This document shows positions 35,049 to 43,826 of a DNA stretch of 64,000 bases, in pieces. The translations under genes and the position numbers were made by a program. The DNA comes from Pseudomonas sp. 102515 (GTDB lineage: Bacteria > Pseudomonadota > Gammaproteobacteria > Pseudomonadales > Pseudomonadaceae): contig NZ_JAVHTY010000002.1 in NCBI RefSeq assembly GCF_031085165.1, positions 806,001-870,000 on the forward strand. Reading direction: 5' to 3'. Below the pieces are notes generated by a model. That model saw only the letters and a program-made list of their open reading frames with translations. It was not told where the DNA came from and did not search any database. How positions within the stretch are numbered: position 1 is the stretch's first letter; every line of letters starts with the position of its first letter.

Positions 35049-35285
35049 GTGTATTCGACTAATGCACGGAAAGGAATAGGCTATAGGCCCTTCCCGGCCC
35101 GGGCGGTTCCGCGGCCAGGGGAAGTATGACGGGCGCTGACGAAAGTCGTCTGACGGCGGTCTGAAGGGTAGCGGCGATCGGAGGGTAAGGCTGTGACAGC
35201 CCCGCGTCTTCCGGTCCGCTCGACTCCCGCAGAACCCGCCGGCGCAGGCGCTTTTCGTCAAAGCCTGGGCCACTATGGAGGCACC

Positions 35286-36248
35286 GTGAACGCATTGCAA
35301 GGTATCGAAGGGCAACTGGAATGGCAGTCACTGAGCGCTCGCGCGCTGGCGCCCGGGGAAATTCGCATCAAGGTGGCGGCCGCCGGTCTCAACCGCGCCG
35401 ACCTGCTGCAGCTGGCCGGCAACTATCCGCCGCCGCCCGGCGCGCCGGCCACCCTGGGCCTCGAATGCGCCGGGGTGGTCAGCGAGACCACCGCGGACTC
35501 GCGCTGGCAGGTGGGTGATCGCGTCTGCGCGCTCCTGGCCGGCGGTGGCATGGCCAGCGAGGTGGTGGTGGATGGACGCCAGGCGGCGTCCGTACCGGAC
35601 GGCCTGTCGCTGATCGAGGCCGCGGCGCTGCCCGAGGTCTGGGCGACCGCCTGGAGCAACCTGTTCGACCTGGCCGCGCTGCAGCCGGGCGAAAAGGTAT
35701 TGCTGCACGCCGGTGCCAGCGGCGTCGGCTCGGCCGCCATCCAGCTGTGCAAGGCCTTCGGCAATCCCTGCTGGGTCAGCGTCGGTTCCCAGGACCGCCT
35801 GGCCCACTGCGAGCGTCTCGGCGCCGAGGGTGGGGTGCTGCGCAAGACCGACCTGGAAGGCCTGCGCGATTTCGCCCCCTTCCACGTCATCCTCGATCCG
35901 GTCGGGGCGAACTATGCGTCGCTCAACCTGGACCTGCTGGGCCAGGATGGCCGCTGGGTGCTGATCGGTCTCATGGGCGGTCGTCAGGCCGAGCTGGACA
36001 TGGGCAAGGTGCTTGGCAAGCGCATCCGCATCATCGGCTCGACCTTGCGCAACCGATCCGTGGAGTTCAAGGCCAAGACCATGAGATCCCTGGAAGCCAG
36101 GGTCTGGCCGCTGTTCGCCGAAGGCAAGTTGCACGTCAACCTGGAACGTCGCTTCGCCGCCCAGAACGCCGAAGCCGCCTTTGCCGCTCTGGAAAGCAAC
36201 GAGGTGAACGGCAAGGTGGTGCTGGTGCTGGACGAAGGGCTGGAGTGA
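35286..36248 (+). CDS. Quinone oxidoreductase, zinc-free MDR family (PIG3-like)
   Basis: A 320-residue NAD(P)H-dependent medium-chain reductase. AAGLNRADLLQLAGNYPPPPGAPATLGLECAGVV is typical of the PIG3/QOR branch, and LLHAGASGVGSAAIQLCKAFG is the nucleotide-binding loop. Zinc ligands are absent, as normal for this group. The GTG at 35286 was selected because GGAGG lies 5 nt before it and the protein begins at the usual point; the upstream in-frame part is not conserved. It is divergent from prc. Confidence 0.92.
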   Translation: MNALQGIEGQLEWQSLSARALAPGEIRIKVAAAGLNRADLLQLAGNYPPPPGAPATLGLECAGVVSETTADSRWQVGDRVCALLAGGGMASEVVVDGRQAASVPDGLSLIEAAALPEVWATAWSNLFDLAALQPGEKVLLHAGASGVGSAAIQLCKAFGNPCWVSVGSQDRLAHCERLGAEGGVLRKTDLEGLRDFAPFHVILDPVGANYASLNLDLLGQDGRWVLIGLMGGRQAELDMGKVLGKRIRIIGSTLRNRSVEFKAKTMRSLEARVWPLFAEGKLHVNLERRFAAQNAEAAFAALESNEVNGKVVLVLDEGLE

Positions 36249-36276
36249 TGCCAGCAAGCGTCTGCTGATCGCCGCC

Positions 36277-36381
36277 CTAGGTTGGGCGTAGGTTGGGTCG
36301 AGCGCAGCGAAGCCCGACAGGGCTTGCTCGGAGCCGGCGATGCTGGGCTTCGACGATGGAGCCGTCTCGACCCAACCTACG
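36277..36381. repeat. Dispersed palindromic element, copy 2, with an extra partial arm
   Basis: Perfect 16-bp outer arms CGTAGGTTGGGTCGAG (36287-36302) and CTCGACCCAACCTACG (36366-36381). Compared with copy 1 the stem changes T-A to C-G at the same position on both arms. An extra CTAGGTTGGG at 36278-36287 repeats part of the left arm. It again lies between two convergent genes. Confidence 0.9.
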
Positions 36382-36419
36382 AAAACATCGGCAACCCGTG
36401 GGAGCGTCCGCGATGCGAG

Positions 36420-37073
36420 TTACCGCCAGCTGAGGATCGGCCAGCTGGCCTGTGTGGCACGTTCGCGTAGCACTGGGTCCGGATTGACCACGTGCGGCTT
36501 GCCCACCGCTTCGAGCAGCGGCAGGTCGTTGCGCGAGTCGGAGTAGAAGCTGGCGGTCGCCAGCCAGCTGCGGTCGCCGCCGAGCCGTTCCAGCAGGCGG
36601 GTCAACTTGCCTTCGCGAAAGGTCATTACGCCCTCCACCTGGCCGCTGTAGACGCCGTGGCTGACCTGCAGGTCGATGGCCAATACCTCTTCCACGCCAA
36701 GTCGTTCGGCGATGGGCGCCACCAGATGCACCCCGGAGGCCGAGACGATGATCACCCGGTCGCCGACCGCACGGTGGGCGGCGATGCACTTCATGGCGTC
36801 GCTGAAGATCAGGGGCTCGATGACGTCCTCGACCCAGGGGCCGACCTCGAAATCCACTTCCTCGGGCGTCCGGCCCACCAGGGGTTCGAGGTGGAAGGCC
36901 ATGTAGTCTTCCATGGCCAGTTCGCCCTGGGCGTAGGCCGCCATCAGCTCGCTGTCGCGCCGCACGAAGGACTCGCGGTCGACCCAGCCGAGCACGCCCA
37001 TCTGCTGGCTCCACAGGCTGGAACAGTCACCGTCGATAAGGGTTTCGTCGAGATCGAAAATCGCCAGGGTCAT
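36420..37073 (-). CDS. HAD-IB family phosphatase in the second ABC operon
   Basis: A 217-residue HAD hydrolase similar to phosphoserine phosphatase. Motif I is DLDETLIDGD, motif II IIVSASG, motif III R-E-G-K near LTFREGKLTRL, and motif IV FYSDSRNDLPLL. All Mg-binding and nucleophile residues are present. It is coupled to the ABC ATPase gene by an ATGA overlap and closes the operon. It probably frees phosphate from an imported organophosphate or its product; phosphoserine and phosphocholine phosphatases are the nearest familiar relatives, but the substrate is unknown. Confidence 0.9.
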   Translation of the reverse strand: MTLAIFDLDETLIDGDCSSLWSQQMGVLGWVDRESFVRRDSELMAAYAQGELAMEDYMAFHLEPLVGRTPEEVDFEVGPWVEDVIEPLIFSDAMKCIAAHRAVGDRVIIVSASGVHLVAPIAERLGVEEVLAIDLQVSHGVYSGQVEGVMTFREGKLTRLLERLGGDRSWLATASFYSDSRNDLPLLEAVGKPHVVNPDPVLRERATQASWPILSWR

Positions 37074-38059
37074 GCCACTTCTCTCAGGCTGTCGGAATCG
37101 ACGGCCAGGGTGACGGCTGTGCCGTTCGGCTGCAAGGCCGTCGGCCCATGGTTGAGAACGTCGACATTGAGTTCGCAGGCTTCGGTGGCGATCCGGTAGC
37201 GGATCACGTTGCCCAGCAGGCTGTGGCTGACGATGCGTCCGCCGAACCCGCCGGCAACGCCGAGCCGTATGGCTTCCGGGCGTATCGCCACCTGCCCCTG
37301 GAAGGTCTGGCCGAAGAGCCGACTGGCCTGGTCGGCGCTGAGCAGGTTGTAGTTGCCGATGAAGCCGGCGGCGAAGGCGTCTACCGGCGCGGTGTAGAGG
37401 GTCTCGGCATCGCCGCTCTGGACGATGCGGCCCTCGCGCATCAGCACGATGCGATCGGACAGGGTGAGGGCTTCTTCCTGGTCGTGGGTAACGAACACCG
37501 TGGTCAGGCCCAGCTCCTGCTGGATGGCGCGGATCTGCTCGCGCAGGTGGCGACGGATGCGGGCATCCAGCGCCGAGAGGGGTTCGTCCAGCAGCAGCAG
37601 GCGTGGCCGCACGATCAGCGAGCGCGCCAGGGCCACGCGCTGGCACTGGCCGCCGGAGAGCTGATGAGGATAGCGTGCCGCGAAGCCTAGCAGTTCCACC
37701 AGCGTCAGGACCTCCTGCACGCGCTGCTGCACCTCGTCCCGTGCCAGGCGCTGCATGCGCAGGCCGAAGGCGACGTTCTGCTCCACCGTCATGTTGGGAA
37801 ACAGCGCGTAGCTCTGGAACACCATGGCGATGCCGCGGCGCTGCGGTGGCAGCTGGGTGATGTCCTGGCCGGCCAGCACGATGGCGCCGCGATCGACCTC
37901 GGTGAGGCCGGCCAGGCAGCGCAGCAGGGTGGACTTGCCGCAGCCCGAGGGGCCGAGCAGGGTGACCAGTTCGCCCTGGCCGGCGTGGAATTCGATGTCG
38001 GCGAACAGGGTGTTGGCGCCGTAGCGCTTGTGCAGTCCCTTGACCGCGAGATAGCTCAT
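37070..38059 (-). CDS. PotA/FbpC-like ABC ATPase with TOBE domain
   Basis: A 329-residue importer ATPase. Walker A GPSGCGKST, VFQSYALFPNMTV, LSGGQCQRVALARSL, LLLLDEPLSALDARIR and VTHDQEEA are intact, followed by a TOBE regulatory part (VAIRPEAIRLGVAGGFGGRIVSHSLLGNVIRY). This subfamily drives import of polyamines, iron, sugars, thiamine and phosphonates. It overlaps both neighbours by four bases, so the operon is tightly coupled. Confidence 0.93.
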   Translation of the reverse strand: MSYLAVKGLHKRYGANTLFADIEFHAGQGELVTLLGPSGCGKSTLLRCLAGLTEVDRGAIVLAGQDITQLPPQRRGIAMVFQSYALFPNMTVEQNVAFGLRMQRLARDEVQQRVQEVLTLVELLGFAARYPHQLSGGQCQRVALARSLIVRPRLLLLDEPLSALDARIRRHLREQIRAIQQELGLTTVFVTHDQEEALTLSDRIVLMREGRIVQSGDAETLYTAPVDAFAAGFIGNYNLLSADQASRLFGQTFQGQVAIRPEAIRLGVAGGFGGRIVSHSLLGNVIRYRIATEACELNVDVLNHGPTALQPNGTAVTLAVDSDSLREVA

Positions 38060-38841
38060 GTCCGCTCCCGATTCAGGCGATTGGCGATCCAGGTCAGCAG
38101 CAGGACCGCGAAAAAGTAGGAGATCACCAGGGCGCTGGTCAGGTGGCCGCTGCCGTTGCGCAGGTTGTAGAGATAGATCTGCAGCGTCTCGTAGCGGGTC
38201 CCCACCAGCAGATTGGCGAAGACGAATTCGCCGATGAGGAAGGAGAAGGATAGGAACAGCGCCACCATCAGCCCGGTGCGCAGATTGGGCAGTACCACCA
38301 GCAGGGCGGCGCGCCAGGAGCTGGCGCCGAGCAGGTGGGCGGCGTCCATCAGGTCACGCAGATTCAGCGCCTGGAGGTTGTTGCTGATGGCGCGGTACAT
38401 GAAGGGCAGGGCGATGGTGAAGTAGCAGAACACCAGGATCCAGGGCGTGCCGGTCAGCGGCAGCGGGCCGCTCGCGTAGAGCTGCAACAGGCCCACTGCC
38501 GAGACCACCGGTGGCACGGCGAAGGGCAGGAGGATCAGCACGTTCATCAGCGCATCCAGCCGCGGGAAGTGATAGGCGACGGCGAACATGGCCGGCAGGA
38601 TCAGCACGCAGGACAGCGCCAGGGCGCCAAAGCAGATCGCCAGGGAGCGGCCGAAGGCGGCGAGAAAGCGCGGATCGCTCCACAGCTGCAGGTACCACTT
38701 GAAGGTGAAACCGGCCGGCAGCAGGGTCGCCGACCACTGGGTGGCCACGGAATAGACCAGGGTAGCGGCCAGGGGCGTGAACAGGATCAGGAACAGGCCC
38801 CAGACCACCAGCCGATGGTAGAGGCGCTCAGCTCTGGACAT
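38056..38841 (-). CDS. ABC importer permease, PotC-like
   Basis: A 261-residue inner-membrane permease with six helices; GLFLILFTPLAATLVYSVATQWS at the start and an EAA-type loop [22 protein letters not shown] mark the type-I importer family. It overlaps the other permease gene by 14 bases. Confidence 0.92.
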   Translation of the reverse strand: MSRAERLYHRLVVWGLFLILFTPLAATLVYSVATQWSATLLPAGFTFKWYLQLWSDPRFLAAFGRSLAICFGALALSCVLILPAMFAVAYHFPRLDALMNVLILLPFAVPPVVSAVGLLQLYASGPLPLTGTPWILVFCYFTIALPFMYRAISNNLQALNLRDLMDAAHLLGASSWRAALLVVLPNLRTGLMVALFLSFSFLIGEFVFANLLVGTRYETLQIYLYNLRNGSGHLTSALVISYFFAVLLLTWIANRLNRERT

Positions 38842-39661
38842 GACGACTCCGCCGCAGCAGCCATTGATGGACGAGGGTGATCAGGGTCATGAAGGCCACC
38901 AGCAGCATCGCCAGCGCCGCGGCCAGGTTGGGCTCCAGGTAGATGTCGCCGGAAACCAGGGCGGCAATGCGCACCGGCACCACGTTGAAGTTGCCGGTGG
39001 TGAGCGCATAGACCGTGGCGTAGGCGCCCAGGGCGTTGGCCAGCAGGATGATGAAGGTGCCGACCAGTGCCGGACTGAGCACCGGCAGGCCGATGTGCCG
39101 CCAGTATTGCCAGGTGCCGGCGCCAAGCAGCGCCGCCGCGTCACGCCAGTCCTGCTTCAAGGCTTCGAAGGCCGGGAACAGCAGCAGCACGCCCAGGGGA
39201 ATCTGGAAGTAGGTGTAGATGAGGATCAGGCCGCCCTTGGTATAGAGGTTGAAGCCTTCGATCAGCCCGAATTGCTTCAGCGCCAGGGTCAGGCAGCCGT
39301 TGATGCCCAACAGGATGATGAAGGCGAAGGCCAGCGGCACCCCGGCGAAGTTGCTGGTCATGTTGGTGAAGGCCACCACGAAGCCGCGCAGTCGCGAGTC
39401 CACCCGGGTCAGCGAATAGGCGCCGGGCAGTGCGATCAGCAGGCCATAGACGCTGGACCAGAGCGAGATCTCCAGGGAGAAGCGGATGGCCTGCAGGTAG
39501 AAGGGCGAGCCGAGGATCTCGGCGTAGTTGCCCAGGCCCCAGCCGCTGTCGCTGGAGTTGAAGCTGTTGAAGGCGATCCAGGCCAGGGGCGCCAGCTGGA
39601 AGGCGCCGAACACCAGCAGGAAAGGCAGGATCAGCAGCAGGGCGAGCCAGGACCGCCTCAT
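38828..39661 (-). CDS. ABC importer permease, PotB-like
   Basis: A 277-residue permease with six helices and the loop WRDAAALLGAGTWQYWRHIGLPVL before the ATPase-contact site. It pairs with the 38056 permease. The ATG at 39661 overlaps the phosphodiesterase stop by four bases, which decides this start over 39679. Confidence 0.92.
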   Translation of the reverse strand: MRRSWLALLLILPFLLVFGAFQLAPLAWIAFNSFNSSDSGWGLGNYAEILGSPFYLQAIRFSLEISLWSSVYGLLIALPGAYSLTRVDSRLRGFVVAFTNMTSNFAGVPLAFAFIILLGINGCLTLALKQFGLIEGFNLYTKGGLILIYTYFQIPLGVLLLFPAFEALKQDWRDAAALLGAGTWQYWRHIGLPVLSPALVGTFIILLANALGAYATVYALTTGNFNVVPVRIAALVSGDIYLEPNLAAALAMLLVAFMTLITLVHQWLLRRSRHVQS

Positions 39662-40455
39662 GCGAGCAACTCCCGGCACAGGGGTTTGTCGTGGGCCAGC
39701 CCCAGCAGGCTGCAGACCGTACCGCAGATCTCCACCTGGTGCGGCGTAGCCTCATCCAGGGAGAAGCCTTCGCCGAACACCAACAGCGGAACCTCGCGTT
39801 CTTCCGGGAGCGTCCCGCCATGGCTACGGTCGTCGTTCATGCCGTGATCGGCGGTCACCAGCACCTGGTAGCCGGCGTCCAGCCAGGCGGGCAGGTAGTG
39901 GGACAGCAGGCCGTCGGCCCGTCGCGCGGCGTTGTGGTATTCGGGGCTGGAGAGCCCGTGCCTGTGACCCGCGTCGTCGATGTTCATCGGATGCACCAGC
40001 AGGATGTCCGGGGCATGGGCCAGGCGCAGGTGCTCGGCGTCGTCGAACAGGTGGGAATCCGGGTAGTGGTCGGCGTAATAGAAGTGGCCGTGCTGGATCG
40101 GCAGGCTGGTATCGCTGACATGCCTGTCTCGGCCCGGCTCGAAGGGGCTGCGGTTGTAGAGTTCGCTGACCCAGTGATAGGCGGCCGCCGCGGTGGTGAG
40201 ACCAGCGGCCCGGGCCAGATGGAACAGGCTGGTCTCGGTCGAGAGTCGGTTGACACCGTTGTGGACGATGCCGCTGCGCACCGGGGGCACCCCGGTGAGC
40301 AGGCATTCGTAGAGTGGCCGGGAGAGCGAGGGTAGCTCACATTCCAGGCGGTAGAGGCGACCCCGGCCGGCCAGGCACAGCGCCTGGAGGAAGCCGAGTC
40401 CGTGTTCGGCGACCCTCAGGGCGAGTCCGTCCAGCACGACCAGGATGACCTTCAT
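39658..40455 (-). CDS. Alkaline-phosphatase-superfamily phosphodiesterase/nucleotide pyrophosphatase
   Basis: A 265-residue protein of the type-I phosphodiesterase group. VILVVLDGLALR at the start supplies the first metal Asp; the nucleophile region is around LPSLSRPLYECLLTGVPP; HPMNIDDAGHRHG and TADHGMND carry later metal-binding His and Asp. No signal peptide is seen, so it acts in the cytoplasm after import. It lies between the binding protein and the permeases. It probably hydrolyses a phosphoester or phosphonate delivered by the transporter. Confidence 0.88.
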   Translation of the reverse strand: MKVILVVLDGLALRVAEHGLGFLQALCLAGRGRLYRLECELPSLSRPLYECLLTGVPPVRSGIVHNGVNRLSTETSLFHLARAAGLTTAAAAYHWVSELYNRSPFEPGRDRHVSDTSLPIQHGHFYYADHYPDSHLFDDAEHLRLAHAPDILLVHPMNIDDAGHRHGLSSPEYHNAARRADGLLSHYLPAWLDAGYQVLVTADHGMNDDRSHGGTLPEEREVPLLVFGEGFSLDEATPHQVEICGTVCSLLGLAHDKPLCRELLA

Positions 40456-40459
40456 GACG

Positions 40460-41521
40460 TCACTGCTGCATGTTGATCAGGACGTGTTCCTGCCAGAGCC
40501 GCGGCAGGCGCTTGGATGTTTCTTCCCAGGCCTTGGCATCGGCGATGGGGCGGGCCTTGGCGTATTGCGCCTGGGGCAGCAGCTTGGCCTGGACCTCGGC
40601 CGGCAGGGTCAGGTGCTCGGCGCGGATCGGCCGGGCATAGCCCTGGGCCAGGTTGATCTGGCCGGCGTCGGAGAAGATGTACTCGCGGGCCAGCTTGGCG
40701 GCGTTGGGGTGCTTGGCATACTTGTTGATGAGGGTGGTGTAGCCGGAGGTCACCGAGCCATCGGAGGGGATCAGCACCTCGAAGCGCGAGCGATCGATCT
40801 GGTCGCGATAGCTCAGGGCGTTGAAGTCCCACACCACCCCGACTTCCACTTCACCCTTCTCGAGGTTGGCCACCACCGGGTTGGTGAAGGCCAGGCGACC
40901 CTGCTTGGCCAGCTTGGCGAAGAAGTCCAGCGCCGGCTTGATGTTCTTCTCGTCGCCGCCGTTGGCATAGGCCGCTGCCAGCACGCCACTCACCGCCTGG
41001 GAGGCGGCGCTGACGTCGCCGATGGTGACCTTGTAGTTGCCCTTGAGCAGGTCGGCCCAGGAGTGGGGCACGTCCTTGACGGTCTGCTTGTTGACGATGA
41101 AGGCGATGGTGCCGGTGTAGGCCAGCGCCCAGTGACCGTCGCTGTCCTTGGCCCAGCTCGGTACCTGGTCCCAGGTGCTCGGCTTGTAGGGCTGGGTAAC
41201 GCCCTTCTGCACGGCGATGGGGCCGAAGGAAGCACCGACGTCACCGATGTCCGCGGAGGCGTTCTCGCCTTCGGCGGCGAACTTGGCGATCTCCTGGGCG
41301 GAGCTCATGTCGGTATCCTGGTGCTTGAGCCCGTATTTCTGCTCGAGTTCCTGCCAGGTGCCTTTCCAGTTCGCCCAGGTATCGGGCATGCCGACGCTGT
41401 TCACCTCGCCTTCCTTGCGGGCGGCGGCTTCGAGGGATTTGAGATCGGCGGTATCGGCGAAGGCGGTACCGGCCTGTAGCGCAACGGCAGAGGCCAACAA
41501 GGAAGCAAGCAGACGGGTCAT
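40460..41521 (-). CDS. Periplasmic binding protein of the second ABC importer
   Basis: A 353-residue binding protein with signal peptide ending at AFA-DTA. The region LEAAARKEGEVNSVGMPDTWANW and IGDVGASFGPIAVQKGVTQPYKPSTWDQVP resemble the Fe3+/polyamine/phosphonate (SBP_bac_6-like) group. It is the promoter-proximal gene of the operon: binding protein, phosphodiesterase, two permeases, ATPase, HAD phosphatase. It captures the ligand in the periplasm. Neighbouring phosphatases suggest a phosphorus compound. Confidence 0.92.
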   Translation of the reverse strand: MTRLLASLLASAVALQAGTAFADTADLKSLEAAARKEGEVNSVGMPDTWANWKGTWQELEQKYGLKHQDTDMSSAQEIAKFAAEGENASADIGDVGASFGPIAVQKGVTQPYKPSTWDQVPSWAKDSDGHWALAYTGTIAFIVNKQTVKDVPHSWADLLKGNYKVTIGDVSAASQAVSGVLAAAYANGGDEKNIKPALDFFAKLAKQGRLAFTNPVVANLEKGEVEVGVVWDFNALSYRDQIDRSRFEVLIPSDGSVTSGYTTLINKYAKHPNAAKLAREYIFSDAGQINLAQGYARPIRAEHLTLPAEVQAKLLPQAQYAKARPIADAKAWEETSKRLPRLWQEHVLINMQQ

Positions 41522-41545
41522 ACGGGTGCTCCAGGTATTAGGGCT

Positions 41546-41557
41546 TGGTCTAGGTCA
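41546..41557. promoter_or_regulatory. GntR/UTRA operator candidate, site 1
   Basis: TGGTCTAGGTCA matches 10 of 12 bases of TGGTCTAGACCA, the operator form I know for UTRA-GntR proteins such as NagR/DasR. It lies 25 bp from the binding-protein start. Confidence 0.55.
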
Positions 41558-41703
41558 GCAAGACACAGGCCAATCTAGGACCGGGGTATGACGATTTGAT
41601 GGCAATACGCCCTGTTTCACCGCTGGCACGGCCGCTGCAATCGTCACCAAGCGGTCATCTGGCCGTCTTAGTCTCCAACCAAACCCTATCCGAGGCGTTC
41701 TGG

Positions 41704-42441
41704 GTGCACCAATCCGAAACTGGTCTAGTCCATAGAAGTGCACTGGGTGCCGGTGCCATTCGCCAGGCGCTGCAGGAGCAGATCGCCCATGGCCTGCTGC
41801 CGGCGATGGAGCGCCTGCCCTCCGAGCGCCAGCTGAGTGAACTCTTCGCCACCACTCGTATCACCCTGCGCGAAGCCCTGCTGCAGCTGGAAGCCTTGGG
41901 CCTGATCTATCGCGAGGAACGCCGCGGCTGGTTCGTCGCGCCGCCGCGCCTGGCCTACAACCCCCTGGCCCGTACCCATTTCCATGCCATGGTGGAAGCC
42001 CAGGGTCGCCGACCGGCCACCGAGGTGCTGGCGGCGCGGCAGATGCTGGCCTCGGCGGAGGTCTGTCGGCTGCTGGAGTTGCCGGCGCTGTCCAGCGTCT
42101 ATCAGATCCGCCGGGTCCGCCGGGTGGACGGCCGACTGGTGCTCTATGTCGAGCACTACCTCAATGCCGCCTATTTCCCGGGCCTGCTGGAGCACGACCT
42201 GCAGCGCTCCCTCACCGAGCTGTATCGCGACCGCTACGACATCCGCTACGGCGAGGTGCGCTTCGAGATCCTGCCTACGGCGCTGCTGCCGGAAGCGGCC
42301 CAGGCCCTGCGGGTGGCCCAGGGCAGTCCGGCGCTGCACATCGCGCGCATCAACCACGACCAGCAGGGGCGACTGATCGACTGCGACCTGGAATTCTGGC
42401 GGCATGACGCCATCCAGGTCAGGGTCGAGGTGCCGGACTAG
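41704..42441 (+). CDS. GntR-family regulator with UTRA domain
   Basis: A 245-residue (from GTG 41704) HutC/PhnF-type regulator. The winged helix AIRQALQEQIAHGLLPAMERLPSERQLSELFATTRITLREALLQLEALGLIYREERRGWFV is followed by a UTRA effector domain (VLAARQMLASAEVCRLLEL ... VYQIRRVRRVDGRLVLYVEHYLN). Family members bind sugar phosphates, histidine or phosphonates. The GTG has GAGG 8 nt upstream and gives normal length; in-frame starts at 41596/41599 would add 35 or so residues of no clear homology. It is divergent from the phosphatase-ABC operon and likely controls it. Confidence 0.88.
   Translation: MHQSETGLVHRSALGAGAIRQALQEQIAHGLLPAMERLPSERQLSELFATTRITLREALLQLEALGLIYREERRGWFVAPPRLAYNPLARTHFHAMVEAQGRRPATEVLAARQMLASAEVCRLLELPALSSVYQIRRVRRVDGRLVLYVEHYLNAAYFPGLLEHDLQRSLTELYRDRYDIRYGEVRFEILPTALLPEAAQALRVAQGSPALHIARINHDQQGRLIDCDLEFWRHDAIQVRVEVPD
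41721..41732. promoter_or_regulatory. GntR/UTRA operator candidate, site 2
   Basis: TGGTCTAGTCCA matches 11 of 12 bases of TGGTCTAGACCA. It falls just inside the proposed gntR coding start, suggesting autoregulation. Confidence 0.5.
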
Positions 42442-42448
42442 GCCGGCT

Positions 42449-43738
42449 TCAGAGCGGCAGCTCGCTGCTCGAATAGAAGGCCGTCAGCACCTTGATCAAG
42501 TGGCCCAGGTCGTGGCTGCCGGCCAGTTCGCGGATGGAGTGCATGGCGAAGGTGGGCAGGCCGATGTCCACGGTGCGTACGCCCAGCTGTCCGGCGGTGA
42601 TGGGGCCGATGGTGGAGCCGCAACCCATGTCGCTGCGCACCACGAAGCTCTGCACCGGCACCCCTTCGCGCTGGCAGAGGTCGCGGAAGAAGGCCGCGGT
42701 CTCGCTGCTGGTGGCATAGCGCTGGTTGGCGTTCACCTTGACCACCGGCCCGGCGTTCAGTTTCGGACCGTGGTTGCCGTCATGCTTGTCGGCATAGTTG
42801 GGGTGCACGCCATGGGCGTTGTCGGCCGAGATCAGCAGCGAGCGCTGCAGGGTGCGGGTGAAGGCATCCCCGGCGGGCAGCAAGCGCTGCAGCACCTGTT
42901 CGAGGAAGGGACCGTCGGCGCCGCAGCAGGAGGTGGAGCCCACTTCCTCGTGATCGGTGCAGACCAGCACGGCGTTCTCGTCACCCTCGGCGGCCAGCAG
43001 GGCTTCCAGGCCGGCATGGCAGGACAGCAGATTGTCCAGGCGGGCGGCGGCGATGAAGTCGTCTTCCAAGCCGACCAGGGCAGCCGGCTGGACGTCATAG
43101 AAACTCAGTTCGAAATCCAGCACCTCGGCTTCGCCGATGCCATGCTCCTGTTGCAGGCGCGCGGCCAGCAGGGCGCGGAAGTCGCGCCGCTCGCCGGCAG
43201 GCACCTGGGCCAGGATCGGCGGCAATTCGTTCTGGGCATTGATGGCCCAGCCCTGGTTGGCTTCGCGATTGAGGTGGATGGCCAGGTTGGGAATGATCGC
43301 CAGCGGCTTGCGGAAGTCGATCAGCCGACTCTGCACCCGGCCCCTGGCGCGAAAGGTCACCCGGCCCGCCAGGGACAGGTCGCGGTCGAACCAGGGCGCC
43401 ATCAGCATGCCGCCGTAGACCTCGACGCCCAGTTGCCAGAAGCCCTGGCGCTGCAGCTCCGGCTGCGGCTTGACCTTGAGGCAGGGGCTGTCGGTATGAG
43501 CGCCGACCAGGCGCAGGCCACGTTCCAGCGGTTGGGCGCCCAGACGCACGGCGATCAGCGAGGAATCGTTGCGGGTGACGTAGTAACGGCCACCCGGCTG
43601 CACGGACCAGCTCTCGCGCTCGTCCAGGCGCTGATAGCCGGCGGCTTCGAGACGGCGGGCGAGGGTGGCGGTGGCGTGGAAGGGGGTGGGCGAACTGGCG
43701 AGGAAATCGATGAGGCCTTGGATCTGATCGGTACGCAT
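42449..43738 (-). CDS. apeB: M18-family aminopeptidase ApeB
   Basis: A 429-residue dinuclear zinc aminopeptidase (aspartyl-aminopeptidase family). Zinc ligands are visible in [50 protein letters not shown] and the C-terminal [11 protein letters not shown]. It is cytosolic. It trims N-terminal residues in peptide turnover. It is convergent with the GntR gene, and the same ApeB-RluA-MinEDC neighbourhood is familiar in Pseudomonas. Confidence 0.95.
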   Translation of the reverse strand: MRTDQIQGLIDFLASSPTPFHATATLARRLEAAGYQRLDERESWSVQPGGRYYVTRNDSSLIAVRLGAQPLERGLRLVGAHTDSPCLKVKPQPELQRQGFWQLGVEVYGGMLMAPWFDRDLSLAGRVTFRARGRVQSRLIDFRKPLAIIPNLAIHLNREANQGWAINAQNELPPILAQVPAGERRDFRALLAARLQQEHGIGEAEVLDFELSFYDVQPAALVGLEDDFIAAARLDNLLSCHAGLEALLAAEGDENAVLVCTDHEEVGSTSCCGADGPFLEQVLQRLLPAGDAFTRTLQRSLLISADNAHGVHPNYADKHDGNHGPKLNAGPVVKVNANQRYATSSETAAFFRDLCQREGVPVQSFVVRSDMGCGSTIGPITAGQLGVRTVDIGLPTFAMHSIRELAGSHDLGHLIKVLTAFYSSSELPL

Positions 43739-43826
43739 GGACGACTCCGGACGACAAGGCGTCCAGTCTAGGTTCTGGACCGAGGGGAGTCGAGCGTAGC
43801 GCCCAGGCCTGATGGCAGCTCAGGAC

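Noticed and set aside
32904-35129. A 741-residue open frame antisense to prc
   Set aside because: Low-complexity product with no family motif; prc on the other strand has complete protease motifs and a signal peptide.
36420-37646. A single 408-residue fusion of the HAD phosphatase with an upstream extension
   Set aside because: The first half is an out-of-frame shadow of the ABC ATPase; the phosphatase starts at 37073 with an ATGA overlap.
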